From Mycolicibacterium xanthum (GTDB taxonomy: Bacteria; Actinomycetota; Actinomycetes; Mycobacteriales; Mycobacteriaceae), in assembly GCF_019710635.1 (NCBI RefSeq), contig NZ_JAIFZS010000082.1, forward strand, positions 1 through 33,525: a stretch of DNA of 33,525 bases, written 5' to 3'. Position numbers and translations under genes: made by a program. The number at the start of each line of letters is the position of its first letter. Positions within the stretch are counted from its first letter, which is position 1. Positions 13,965-21,515 of the stretch are shown piece by piece. The notes beneath the pieces were generated by a model, which saw only the letters and a program-made list of their open reading frames with translations, did not search any database and had not been told where the DNA came from.

Positions 13965-15008
13965 ATGGGTTCGACCGAAACCAGCCGGCACGCCACATCC
14001 CTGACCAACGGCGAGATCGTCGAGGAGTCCGACCTCGGTTCGATCCGGCGGGTCGTCGCCGATCACTTCCCGATCCTGTCCGGGCTGTCGATCAAGCGCA
14101 TCGTGATCAACCCCGGCGCCATGCGCACCCCGCATTGGCACGCCAACTGCAACGAGCTCACCTACTGCATCTCGGGCACGTCGTTCGTCTCGGTGCTCGA
14201 CAGCTACAGCCGGTTCTCCAGCTTCACCGTCGCCGCTGGCGACATGTTCCACATCGACTCTGGGTCGCTGCACCACATCGAGAACATCGGCGAGGAGCCT
14301 GCCGAGTTCGTTCTCGCGTTCCGCAGCGAACGCCCGGAGGACTTCGGCCTGGCGGCCTCGTTCGGCGCGATGACGGATGCGGTGCTGGGCAACACCTACG
14401 ACCTGCCCGCCTCGGACTTCACCGCGATGCGGCGCGACACCGTCGACCGAAAACTCGCGTGGCGCAATGGCGAAGCGGAGGTGCCCGCGACGGCGTGGTT
14501 CGACGATCCGCACAAGTTCTCCGTCGAGGCACAGAGCCCGACGATCGGCGTGGCGGTCGGCTCGGCCAGGCTGGCCCGGGCGCAATACTGGCCGGCGCTG
14601 AAGGACCTGTCGATGTACTCGCTGCGGATCCGCGAAGACGGCATGCGCGAACCGCATTGGCACCCGATCACCGCCGAGATGGGTTACGTGCACAAGGGTT
14701 CCGGCCGCATGACGGTGATGGACCCGGACGGCTCGCTGGACACCTACCTGCTCGACGAGGGCGACGTGTACTTCATCCCGCGCGCCTACCCGCACCACAT
14801 CGAGGTGATCGACTCCCCGGACATCCATTTCGCCATCTTCTTCGACCAGCCGATGCCCGGCGACATCGGCTACCGCGCCTCGGCGAGCGCCTACTCCCGG
14901 GAGGTGCTCGCCGCGACGTTCAACATGCACATCGACGATCTGCCGGCGTTCCCGTTCACCAAGACCGACCCGCTGATCGTGGGCCGGGTCAATCCGGTGG
15001 ACGCATAG
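13965..15008 (+). CDS. Bicupin protein, oxalate-decarboxylase-like
   Basis: The protein has 347 residues and two cupin barrels, each with a complete metal site. Domain 1 has H57, H59, E64 (PHWHANCNE) and H103/H104. Domain 2 has H231, H233, E238 (PHWHPITAE) and H277. This is the Mn(II)-binding pattern of OxdC-type bicupins, which decarboxylate oxalate to formate and CO2. I do not see the SENS-type lid motif that marks catalytic OxdC, so the substrate is open. There is no signal peptide. ATG 13965 is preceded by GGAGGAGAAACGTC, while the open frame upstream runs through repeat R1. It stands alone between R1 and R2, each within about 55 bases of one end. Confidence 0.85.
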   Translation: MGSTETSRHATSLTNGEIVEESDLGSIRRVVADHFPILSGLSIKRIVINPGAMRTPHWHANCNELTYCISGTSFVSVLDSYSRFSSFTVAAGDMFHIDSGSLHHIENIGEEPAEFVLAFRSERPEDFGLAASFGAMTDAVLGNTYDLPASDFTAMRRDTVDRKLAWRNGEAEVPATAWFDDPHKFSVEAQSPTIGVAVGSARLARAQYWPALKDLSMYSLRIREDGMREPHWHPITAEMGYVHKGSGRMTVMDPDGSLDTYLLDEGDVYFIPRAYPHHIEVIDSPDIHFAIFFDQPMPGDIGYRASASAYSREVLAATFNMHIDDLPAFPFTKTDPLIVGRVNPVDA

Positions 15009-15024
15009 CCGGTCGACTTCACAA

Positions 15025-15087
15025 CGTTGAGACTGCGCTGGCGGCGAAGAAGTTCGAGTAGCCGCCGCCGTGGGCGCAGCCCCAACG
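15025..15087 (-). repeat. 63-nt palindromic repeat, copy R2
   Basis: The copy is in minus orientation: read on the minus strand it begins CGTTGGGGCTGCGCCCACGG and ends GCAGTCTCAACG. It starts 16 bases after the cupin stop codon. Its right end (plus strand) has been amplified in tandem. Confidence 0.8.
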
Positions 15088-15139
15088 AGGTGGGCGCAGC
15101 CCCAACGAGGTGGGCGCAGCCCAACGAGGTGGGCGCAAG
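15071..15139. repeat. Short tandem repeat, 20-nt unit, three and a half copies
   Basis: Units TGGGCGCAGCCCCAACGAGG occupy 15071-15090 and 15091-15110, then a 19-nt copy lacking one C to 15129, and a partial unit. The first unit is the right end of R2 plus three flanking bases, so the array arose by slippage at the repeat's edge. It could vary between strains. Confidence 0.85.
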
Positions 15140-15160
15140 CTTCCTGACCCGAAACTGCGC

Positions 15161-15544
15161 TTATCGCGGTACGACCGTGATGGCGCAACGGGGGCCATTC
15201 ACCCCGGATAACCTTGAATCCGCTGTCACAAGCGCACAGTCCAGGCTTTCGGCGAGTGCGACATACATCGCGTCGTACGCGGAGACAGCGGACCGAAGTT
15301 CCCAGACACGTTCGAGAAGGGGCGGCGCGGCGTAGCGGATCAGCCCGAGCCGTCTCCAGACATCCAGTGCTCGGCGCGCTTGCCCGGCAGCGAGCAGACC
15401 GGCGGCGAGGTGCCGCCGCAATACACTGACCACTTCCGCATCGACCAGGTGCGGCGCGTGCACCGACTCGTCAGCAATGAGCCGGCGCGCCTGGCCGTCG
15501 TTGAGAAGTGCAGAGACCGCCGCCGACGCGTCGATGACGATCAC
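15161..15544 (-). CDS. vapC: VapC-type PIN-domain ribonuclease toxin
   Basis: The protein of 127 residues is a PIN-domain RNase, the toxin of a type II module that cleaves RNA when its antitoxin is degraded. The four acidic metal ligands are in place: D5 (VIDASA), E37 (DAEVVSVLRR), D91 (AYDAMYVALAE) and D109 (LVTADSRL). The ATG overlaps the antitoxin stop by four bases (ATGA), which points to coupled translation. The RNA target cannot be deduced. It ends 21 bases from the tandem repeat of R2. Confidence 0.92.
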   Translation of the reverse strand: MIVIDASAAVSALLNDGQARRLIADESVHAPHLVDAEVVSVLRRHLAAGLLAAGQARRALDVWRRLGLIRYAAPPLLERVWELRSAVSAYDAMYVALAESLDCALVTADSRLSGVNGPRCAITVVPR

Positions 15545-15756
15545 CGGCGCTCGGATTCCACCTGCTTGACGATCGCTTCTGTCGGGATGTCGAGGTCGGG
15601 CAGGGAAGCGACCAGCGCGGCGTTGTCGACTCGGCGTGTGGCGGCATCGAGTTCACGGATCGCGACAGCGGTCACCGACATGCTCGACGCGCGCGCCATC
15701 CGCTCGAGTCGGTCCATGACCTCATCGGGGACGTTACGCAGGTACAGGGTCCTCAC
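15541..15756 (-). CDS. vapB: VapB-type antitoxin
   Basis: From GTG 15756 the product has 71 residues. Its N-terminal half, starting RTLYLRNVPDEVMDRLERMA, looks like a ribbon-helix-helix (FitA/VapB-like) DNA-binding domain, and the C-terminal tail would wrap the toxin. I prefer GTG 15756 because TACGCT (15763-15768, minus) sits six bases before it, giving a leaderless mRNA with the conserved family start. An ATG at 15795 in the same frame would add 13 residues and overlaps the stop of an upstream 20-codon ORF. Autoregulation through the palindromes at 15761-15804 is likely. Confidence 0.85.
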   Translation of the reverse strand: MRTLYLRNVPDEVMDRLERMARASSMSVTAVAIRELDAATRRVDNAALVASLPDLDIPTEAIVKQVESERR

Positions 15757-15760
15757 CTGG

Positions 15761-15804
15761 CGAGCGTAGCTCGTGAGCTTGCGGACAGCTAGCATTTCGC
15801 TAGC
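15761..15804 (-). promoter_or_regulatory. vapBC promoter with overlapping palindromic operators
   Basis: The candidate -10 (TACGCT on the minus strand, 15763-15768) lies inside the palindrome CGAGCGTAGCTCG (15761-15773), which overlaps AGCTCGTGAGCT (15768-15779). Upstream are two GCTAGC boxes at 15788-15793 and 15799-15804, 11 bp apart, about one helical turn. This is what one expects for binding of VapB or the VapBC complex, but binding is inferred. Confidence 0.5.
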
Positions 15805-15851
15805 GCCGCCTGGTTCGCGCTGTCGCTCCGGGCCTCGGCGTCGTCGCTCAT
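15789..15851 (-). CDS. Possible leaderless 20-codon ORF upstream of vapB
   Basis: The peptide would be MSDDAEARSDSANQAALAKC. TAGCGT (15859-15864, minus) lies exactly seven bases before the ATG, as in mycobacterial leaderless promoters. Its last codon and stop (TGC TAG) overlap an in-frame vapB ATG at 15795 (ATGCTAG), so translation of the peptide could couple to a longer VapB. No homology is recognised. It may be chance, since TANNNT is short. Confidence 0.35.
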   Translation of the reverse strand: MSDDAEARSDSANQAALAKC

Positions 15852-15957
15852 GCCGTAGACGCTACGCGCGGGCACCGACATCGGATTCGCCGAAACTGCT
15901 TTCAGGGCCGTCAATTTCGCCGTGCAGCACCCCTGGGTGCAATCTCGGCTTCCACCT

Positions 15958-16020
15958 CGTTGAGACTGCACTCAGGGCGACGGAGTGCGAGTGGCACGCA
16001 CCGCCAGCGCAGTCTCAACG
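15958..16020 (+). repeat. 63-nt palindromic repeat, copy R3
   Basis: The ends CGTTGAGACTGC and GCAGTCTCAACG pair perfectly over 12 bp, with GGCG and CGCC pairing further in. It begins two bases after the stop codon of the minus-strand L,D-transpeptidase, so any transcript of that gene would end in this hairpin. Confidence 0.85.
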
Positions 16021-16022
16021 GG

Positions 16023-17285
16023 TCAGGCGTTGAGCGCGCTGCCGCGGCGCCACTGGTCCCACGGCACGCTCCAGTCGCCGTTCTGCGCCAGGGTCAGCGG
16101 CGGGCCGCCGGTGTTGCGCACCTCGACGACATCCCCGGGGACCGAGAAGTCGTAGAACCAGGCCGCGTTGTCGGAGCTGAGGTTCAGGCAACCGTGGGAG
16201 ACGTTGGTGTTGCCCTGCGCCCAGATCGTCGCGTTGAGCTGGTGCAGGTAGATGCCGTCGGTGCTGATCCGGGTGGCATACGGCACGGTCGTGCGGTAAC
16301 CCAGGCTCGATCCGGTCGGCAGCCCGTACGTCGAGGAGTCCATGATCACCGGGTTGGCCTTGTCCAGCACGGTGTAGACACCGCTCGGGGTCCAGAACGA
16401 GAAGGTGTTGCCGCCGACGGTCTCGGTACCACCCATCCCCATCGACGTCGGCATGGTGCGCACCAGCTTGCCGTTGTCGTACACGCTGACCTGCTTGGTG
16501 GTGTCGTCGGCGACCGACACGTGCGAGTCCCCGACCCGGAACGACACCTGCTCGTCCTCGTCGCCGTAGAGCCCGTCGCCCAGCTGCGCGCCGTAGATGT
16601 CCGCCGCCACCGTCACCGAGGTTCCCGGTGCGTAGTACTTCTCCGGCCGCCAGTGCGCGGTCTGGTCGTCGATCCAGTTCCACGAGCCTGCGACGGGTGG
16701 GTCGGTGGTGACCCTCAGCCGGCGCTCCGCGGTGGCCTTGTCGGTGATCGCGGAGTCGAACCGCGCGACGATCACGGTGCCGATGCCGTACGTCGCACCG
16801 TCCTTGATCAGGGTGCCCGCGGTGGTGTCCAGGTAGACCGCGGCCAACTGGTCGGGCGAGACGGTGGAGAAGCTCGACGTCTGCCGCGACGGCATGCCGC
16901 CGGGGCCGCGGGCGGTGATGGTCATGGTGTAGGTGCGGCCGTAGCCGAGCTGCTCACCGAGCCGCCACGCCTTGCCGTCCGGGGTGAGTCTGCCGTCGAC
17001 CGTCTTTCCGGATTCGTTCTCCAGCGTGACGCTCTGCACCCTGCCGGTGCGGGCGGCGACGAACACCGGCGCGGCGGGGTCGACGTCCTCGGCCAGCGGG
17101 CCCGGCACCACCTGCAGGTCGGCCGCCGACGGCGCCGGGGGTTGGACGCGGGCCTGGGCGACCGTCTCGACCTGGCACGCCGAACCGCACTGATCGGCGG
17201 TGTTGAGGACGTCTCCGCTGACCAACATCACCGTCGCGGCAATGGCGGCGGTGCAGGCTGCGAGCGCACGACGGGACCAGGGCAA
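16023..17285 (-). CDS. L,D-transpeptidase (YkuD domain, mycobacterial Ldt type)
   Basis: Ldts make the 3-3 cross-links of mycobacterial peptidoglycan in the periplasm. The layout of this 420-residue protein is a signal/anchor (RRALAACTAAIAATVMLVSG), two Ig-like domains (about 60-270) and a YkuD domain with VSHGCLNLS, catalytic Cys366. It ends in GDWSVPWDQWRRGSALNA, the C-terminal subdomain seen in LdtMt2 and its relatives. I cannot say which of the mycobacterial Ldts it is orthologous to. The start is TTG 17285, with GGAG six to seven bases upstream and the signal peptide directly after; the frame extends to 17378 but that part is Pro/Arg-rich and without a ribosome site. TACGAT at 17337-17342 is a candidate -10. 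Confidence 0.93.
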   Translation of the reverse strand: MPWSRRALAACTAAIAATVMLVSGDVLNTADQCGSACQVETVAQARVQPPAPSAADLQVVPGPLAEDVDPAAPVFVAARTGRVQSVTLENESGKTVDGRLTPDGKAWRLGEQLGYGRTYTMTITARGPGGMPSRQTSSFSTVSPDQLAAVYLDTTAGTLIKDGATYGIGTVIVARFDSAITDKATAERRLRVTTDPPVAGSWNWIDDQTAHWRPEKYYAPGTSVTVAADIYGAQLGDGLYGDEDEQVSFRVGDSHVSVADDTTKQVSVYDNGKLVRTMPTSMGMGGTETVGGNTFSFWTPSGVYTVLDKANPVIMDSSTYGLPTGSSLGYRTTVPYATRISTDGIYLHQLNATIWAQGNTNVSHGCLNLSSDNAAWFYDFSVPGDVVEVRNTGGPPLTLAQNGDWSVPWDQWRRGSALNA

Positions 17286-17336
17286 AGGACACTCCAGTAT
17301 GGGTCGGCGCGGGCGCCGGGACGGTGGAACGGGTCC

Positions 17337-17342
17337 ATCGTA
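17337..17342 (-). promoter_or_regulatory. Candidate -10 of the L,D-transpeptidase gene
   Basis: TACGAT on the minus strand fits TANNNT and would give a leader of about 45 bases before TTG 17285. I see no convincing -35. Confidence 0.3.
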
Positions 17343-17434
17343 GGCACTGCGGCCGACACCTGCGGGCCGAGGGCACACCCGTCGGCTCCATTTGTGATGA
17401 AGTCGTATCGGCGCGGTGTCCGGGGGCCGCCCGG

Positions 17435-17986
17435 TCAGCCGTCCTTGGCGTGTTCGGCGACGAACGACACCGCCACCTCGTCGGCGACCTTCATCGCGCC
17501 CATCATCATCGAGTACGGCTTCACGCCGAACTCGGAATGGCTCACCTCGGCGTCACACGACATCCGCCAGGCCGGCCCGAGGTCCTCGACGCGCAGGTCG
17601 ACGACGCGGTCGCGGCTCTTGCCGTGGATGTCCAGGGTGCCGGTCAGCCGGTAGCCGTCGCCGGTCTTGACGATGTCGTCGGCGTGGTAGCTGATCTGCG
17701 GAAACCGCTTGGCGTTCAGGCTTTTCAGCGCGTTGGAGCGGGCCAGCGCCTTCTCCGCGGCCGACAGCCCCTTGACGCCGCCCTCGCCGCTGAGCACCTC
17801 GAGGGAGTCGACGTCGACGGTCAGCGCCGCGGTGACGGGTTCGCCGTCGGCCCACGTCACGCTGCCCTGCCAGGACGTCATCGCGATGGTCAGCCGGTGG
17901 CCCATCGCGGCCGCCGGGCCGGTCACCCCGGTCGTCAGCAGCAACTGCCCGTCGGCGGGGCCCAACGTCCATGCGGTGGCCGGCAT
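17435..17986 (-). CDS. YceI-family lipid-binding-like protein
   Basis: YceI proteins form a lipocalin-like barrel that binds isoprenoid or other amphiphilic molecules; their role in actinobacteria is not defined. The 183-residue sequence shows the family pattern: a first strand around WTLGPADGQL, the MGHRLTIAM segment, the central helix SNALKSLNAKRFPQISYHADDI, then LTGTLDIHGKSRDRVVDL and the C-terminal VAVSFVAEHAKDG. There is no signal peptide, so it is probably cytoplasmic. ATG 17986 follows TACAGT (minus, 17993-17998) by six bases, so the transcript is likely leaderless. It diverges from the MFS exporter with only 63 bases between starts. Confidence 0.87.
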   Translation of the reverse strand: MPATAWTLGPADGQLLLTTGVTGPAAAMGHRLTIAMTSWQGSVTWADGEPVTAALTVDVDSLEVLSGEGGVKGLSAAEKALARSNALKSLNAKRFPQISYHADDIVKTGDGYRLTGTLDIHGKSRDRVVDLRVEDLGPAWRMSCDAEVSHSEFGVKPYSMMMGAMKVADEVAVSFVAEHAKDG

Positions 17987-17992
17987 GAACGC

Positions 17993-18020
17993 ACTGTATC
18001 GGGTCCGGGGGCCCTACAGT
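17993..18020. promoter_or_regulatory. Back-to-back promoters for yceI-like gene and MFS gene
   Basis: Two identical TACAGT -10 boxes face outward: 17993-17998 on the minus strand (six bases before the yceI-like ATG, leaderless) and 18015-18020 on the plus strand (leader of about 23 bases with GGAGAG before the MFS ATG). The two promoters must overlap, so they may compete or share a regulator. Confidence 0.5.
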
Positions 18021-18049
18021 ATCCGGGTAGCCAGACACCGGAGAGCCGC

Positions 18050-19654
18050 ATGACCACGGCGGCAGCAGCCACGCCATCGACCTCGACATGGGCACCGCTG
18101 AGGTCGCCGGTCTTCCGTGCGCTGTGGATCGCGCAGACCGTCTCCAACCTGGGCACCTGGATGCAGACCGTGGGCGCCCAGTGGATGCTGGTCGGCGATC
18201 CCCGCGCCGCGGTGCTCGTCCCGCTGGTGCAGACCGCCACGACGCTGCCGGTGATGCTGCTGGCCCTGCCGTCCGGCGTGCTGGCCGATCTCATCGACCG
18301 GCGCCGGCTGCTGATCGCGACGCAGGCGGCGATGGCCGCCGGGGTGGGTCTGCTGGCCGCGCTGACCGGTGCCGGGCTGACCACGCCCGCGGTGCTGCTG
18401 ACGTTGTTGTTCCTGATCGGCTGCGGTCAGGCGCTGACCGCACCGGCCTGGCAGGCGATCCAGCCCGATCTCGTTCCGCCCGAGCAGATTCCGTCGGCAG
18501 CCGCGCTCGGCGGCTTGAGCATGAACGGCGCCCGGGCCATCGGCCCGGCGATCGCCGGTGCCCTGGTGTCACTGACCGGCCCGACGTGGGTGTTCGCGCT
18601 CAACGCGCTGTCCTTCGTCGGGATCGTCGTGGTGCTGATCGTGTGGCGACGCCCGGCGGTCGAGCAGACCTTCCCGTCCGAGCGGGCGCTGGCGGCGCTG
18701 AGCGCTGGCGGGAGGTTCATCCGCAGCTCGCTGGTCGTGCGGCGGATCCTGCTGCGCACGGCGTTGTTCATCGCACCCGCCAGCGCGCTGTGGGGGCTGC
18801 TGCCGGTGATCGCCAAGGACCAGCTGGGGTTGTCGTCGGCGGGCTACGGCCTGCTGCTGGGCGCGCTGGGCGTGGGCGCGGTGCTGGGGGCGTTCGCGTT
18901 GTCACGGCTGCGGTTGCGGTTCGGCCAGAACAGCCTGCTGACGATCGGGGCGGTCGGTTTCGCGGGGGCCACCGCGGTGCTGGCACTGGTGCACAGCTTC
19001 GTCGTCGTGCTGCTGGCGCTGATCGTCGGCGGTGCGGCGTGGCTGTTGTCGCTGTCGACGCTCAACGCGTCGATGCAGCTGAGCCTGCCGGCGTGGGTGC
19101 GTGCCCGCGGGCTGTCGGTCTACCAGTTGATCTTCATGGGCGGACAGGCGCTGGGGTCGCTGGTGTGGGGTCTGCTGGCCGGCGCCACCAGCACTGTCAC
19201 CAGCCTGCTGGTCGGCGCGGCCCTGCTGGTGGTTTGCGCGCTGTCGTCGGTCTGGTGGCCGCTGCACGCCAAGACCGGGGCGCTGGATCTGACGCCGTCG
19301 TCGCACTGGCCGGAGCCGACGCTGGTGTTCGAGCCCGAGCCACTGGACGGCCCGGTGCTGGTGTCGACCTTCTACCGGGTGGCCCCGGACAACGAGCAGG
19401 CGTTCCTGGCGGCGATGGCGGTGCTCGGCCGGTCCCGGCAGCGCACCGGCGCGTCACAGTGGCGGCTGTTTCGCAGCGTGGAGCAGGAGTCGACGTTCGT
19501 GGAGACGTTCCTGGTGCGCTCGTGGGGCGAGCACATGCATCAGCACCACACCCGGCTCACCGGGCAGGACCAGCTCATCGAGCAGAACGTCGAGCAATAC
19601 GCCGAAGGCACCCCGGTCTCCCATCACTACCTGGAGGTCAACAAGCCGGGCTGA
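18050..19654 (+). CDS. MFS exporter (MFS_3 / EntS-like) with C-terminal ABM-like domain
   Basis: This integral membrane protein of 534 residues has about 10-12 hydrophobic segments over residues 15-400, starting with FRALWIAQTVSNLGTWMQTVG, and a cytoplasmic loop motif LADLIDRRRLL between the second and third segments. This is the drug- or siderophore-exporter-like MFS_3 group. The last 100 residues (from GPVLVSTFYRVAPDNEQAFLAAM) are soluble and look like a dimeric alpha/beta-barrel (antibiotic biosynthesis monooxygenase-like) domain, typical of this MFS subgroup. The substrate is unknown. ATG 18050 has GGAGAG just upstream; the longer open frame to 17324 is antisense to the YceI gene. Repeat R4 begins 11 bases after the stop. 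Confidence 0.9.
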   Translation: MTTAAAATPSTSTWAPLRSPVFRALWIAQTVSNLGTWMQTVGAQWMLVGDPRAAVLVPLVQTATTLPVMLLALPSGVLADLIDRRRLLIATQAAMAAGVGLLAALTGAGLTTPAVLLTLLFLIGCGQALTAPAWQAIQPDLVPPEQIPSAAALGGLSMNGARAIGPAIAGALVSLTGPTWVFALNALSFVGIVVVLIVWRRPAVEQTFPSERALAALSAGGRFIRSSLVVRRILLRTALFIAPASALWGLLPVIAKDQLGLSSAGYGLLLGALGVGAVLGAFALSRLRLRFGQNSLLTIGAVGFAGATAVLALVHSFVVVLLALIVGGAAWLLSLSTLNASMQLSLPAWVRARGLSVYQLIFMGGQALGSLVWGLLAGATSTVTSLLVGAALLVVCALSSVWWPLHAKTGALDLTPSSHWPEPTLVFEPEPLDGPVLVSTFYRVAPDNEQAFLAAMAVLGRSRQRTGASQWRLFRSVEQESTFVETFLVRSWGEHMHQHHTRLTGQDQLIEQNVEQYAEGTPVSHHYLEVNKPG

Positions 19655-19665
19655 CCCCGCTCTTG

Positions 19666-19728
19666 CGTTGAGACTGCGCCCACGGCGGCATCCACTCGCG
19701 AAATGCCACCACCAGTGCAGTCTCGACG
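19666..19728 (+). repeat. 63-nt palindromic repeat, copy R4
   Basis: The ends are CGTTGAGACTGC and GCAGTCTCGACG. It begins 11 bases after the MFS stop and ends 15 bases before the candidate -10 of the next gene. Confidence 0.85.
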
Positions 19729-19742
19729 CTGGCGGGGGTCTC

Positions 19743-19767
19743 TAGACTGCCGCTCAAGAGCTCTTGA
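19743..19767 (+). promoter_or_regulatory. Promoter and perfect 14-bp palindrome before the CocE-type hydrolase
   Basis: TAGACT (19743-19748) fits a -10. The perfect palindrome TCAAGAGCTCTTGA (19754-19767) covers the expected transcription start, a good position for a repressor such as a TetR- or MarR-type protein, though no such gene is adjacent. The TTG inside it is open in the hydrolase frame but is an unlikely start. Confidence 0.5.
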
Positions 19768-19793
19768 ATCACCCTCAGAAGCCCGGAGGACGT

Positions 19794-21470
19794 GTGGCTC
19801 CGCGATATGACCGACCCTGGCGCCGTCCGGGGGCCGCCGCCTACGCCGGCTACCGGGTCCGCCGCTTCCTGCGACCGCCGGTGACCGTCACGCCGGCACC
19901 GGAGAGCCTGATCAAGGACCACGACGTCGCCATCCCGATGCGCGATGGGATCACGTTGCGCGCCAACGTCTACCGTCCTCCGGGCGACGGCCCGTTCCCG
20001 GTCGTCGCGTGCGTGCACCCGTATCGCAAGGACGCGCTGCCTCGGCGGACCCGCCGGGGATGGCGGCTCAGCGCCCAGTTCCGCATCATGAATCAGCCCG
20101 AGGCCGTCCAGATCTCCTCGGAAACCGGTTGGGAGGCAACCGATCCGGTGAAATGGGTGGACTGCGGATACATCGTGCTCAACGTCGACGCGCGCGGCGC
20201 GGGCACCTCCGACGGGGTCGGGTCGCTGATGTCGGACGACGAGGCCCGCGACGTCTACGACGTGGTCGAGTGGGCCGGGACGCGGCCGTGGTCGAACGGG
20301 CGCGTCGGCCTGCTCGGGGTGTCCTACCTGGCGATCTCGCAGTACAAGGCGGCGGCGCTGCACCCGCCGCATCTTGCCGCGATCTGTCCGTGGGAGGGCT
20401 TCACCGATGCCTACCGGGATTTCATGACCCCGGGCGGCATCCCCGAGCGTGGCTTCTCGGTGATCTGGCTGGCGATCACCCGCCGTGTCGCCCGATTGTC
20501 CGGCGATCTCGCTGGGATGCGTCGACGGCATCCGCTGCGGGACACCGCGTGGATGGCGCTTACGCCGGACCTGGCGAGCATCACTGTGCCGATCCTGTTG
20601 TGCGCCAGTTTCTCCGACCACAATCTGCACAGTCAGGGGTCGTGGCGGCTGGCCGAGCGGGCCGGATCTGCCGACGTTCACGTCTACACCCACCGGGGCG
20701 GCAAGTGGGCGGCGTTCTACGGCGAGGACGCGTTCACCGCGCAAACCACCTTCTTCGACAAGCACTTACTCCAGCGGGACGTCCCGGCCCTCCCCCGGGT
20801 CCGGCTGGAGGTCCGAGAGCGCGGCGACACCGTCAGCGCGGTGCGCCAGGAGGACGAATGGCCGCCTGCGCGCACGCAATGGACCACCCTGCACCTGGCC
20901 GACAACGGATCGCTGAGCACAGAGGTGCCGACCACGCAGGGAGCCATGCGGTTTCGGCTGCGCCGCCAGGCCCTGGCGTTCGCGTACACCTTCGACCGCG
21001 ACACCGAGATCACCGGGGCGATGCGGCTGCAGCTGCGGATCTCGCTGCACGGGGCCGAGGACGCGCACCTGTTCGTCGGCGTCGAAAAGTGGCGCGCCGG
21101 AGCCTATCTCCCGTTCGAAGGGTCCTACGGCTATGGCCGCGACCGCATCGCGGACGGCAGGCTGCGGCTGGCCCTGCGCCCGATCGGCGACCCCGATGCC
21201 GGCGCTGCGGCTGATCCGCCGTTCGACACCCTGCACCCGCTGCGGGCCGGCGAGGCGGTGGACACGTACATCACCTTGAGCAACTCGTCGACCATGTTCC
21301 GGGCCGGCGACGAACTGCGACTGCTCGTCGCGGGCCGCTACCTCGAACCCGTCAACCCGCTGTTCGGTCACTTCCCGGCGCGCTACGTGCCGAGCCGGCA
21401 CGGGCGCGCCGACGTGCACTGGGGGCCGGGCTCGTCGACGCTGTCGCTTCCGGTCATCCCGCCCGGGTGA
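19794..21470 (+). CDS. CocE/NonD (peptidase S15) family hydrolase
   Basis: This is an alpha/beta hydrolase of the X-Pro dipeptidyl-peptidase/cocaine-esterase group, acting on esters or amides. In the 558 residues, the catalytic Ser177 lies in LLGVSYLAIS. The Asp is probably the one in CASFSDHNLH and the His that in THRGGKWAAF. The C-terminal 200 residues form the jelly-roll cap (ALAFAYTFDRDTEITGAMRL onward). No signal peptide is clear. GTG 19794 is preceded by GGAGGA three bases away; a TTG at 19764 would add ten residues but lies inside a palindrome at the probable transcription start. It converges with the RidA gene. Confidence 0.88.
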   Translation: MAPRYDRPWRRPGAAAYAGYRVRRFLRPPVTVTPAPESLIKDHDVAIPMRDGITLRANVYRPPGDGPFPVVACVHPYRKDALPRRTRRGWRLSAQFRIMNQPEAVQISSETGWEATDPVKWVDCGYIVLNVDARGAGTSDGVGSLMSDDEARDVYDVVEWAGTRPWSNGRVGLLGVSYLAISQYKAAALHPPHLAAICPWEGFTDAYRDFMTPGGIPERGFSVIWLAITRRVARLSGDLAGMRRRHPLRDTAWMALTPDLASITVPILLCASFSDHNLHSQGSWRLAERAGSADVHVYTHRGGKWAAFYGEDAFTAQTTFFDKHLLQRDVPALPRVRLEVRERGDTVSAVRQEDEWPPARTQWTTLHLADNGSLSTEVPTTQGAMRFRLRRQALAFAYTFDRDTEITGAMRLQLRISLHGAEDAHLFVGVEKWRAGAYLPFEGSYGYGRDRIADGRLRLALRPIGDPDAGAAADPPFDTLHPLRAGEAVDTYITLSNSSTMFRAGDELRLLVAGRYLEPVNPLFGHFPARYVPSRHGRADVHWGPGSSTLSLPVIPPG

Positions 21471-21515
21471 TCGGTCAGTACCACTCCAGCCCGCACGTAC
21501 TGCATGTCCAGGCAA

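Noticed and set aside
15071..15139. CRISPR-like array
   Set aside because: The units are directly adjacent without spacers and derive from the end of repeat R2; no cas gene is near.
21475..21515. Minus-strand peptide end WTCSTCGLEWY resembling a zinc ribbon
   Set aside because: It lies in a frame that runs antisense-like through the RidA gene, and only one CxxC pair is present; no start or family support.
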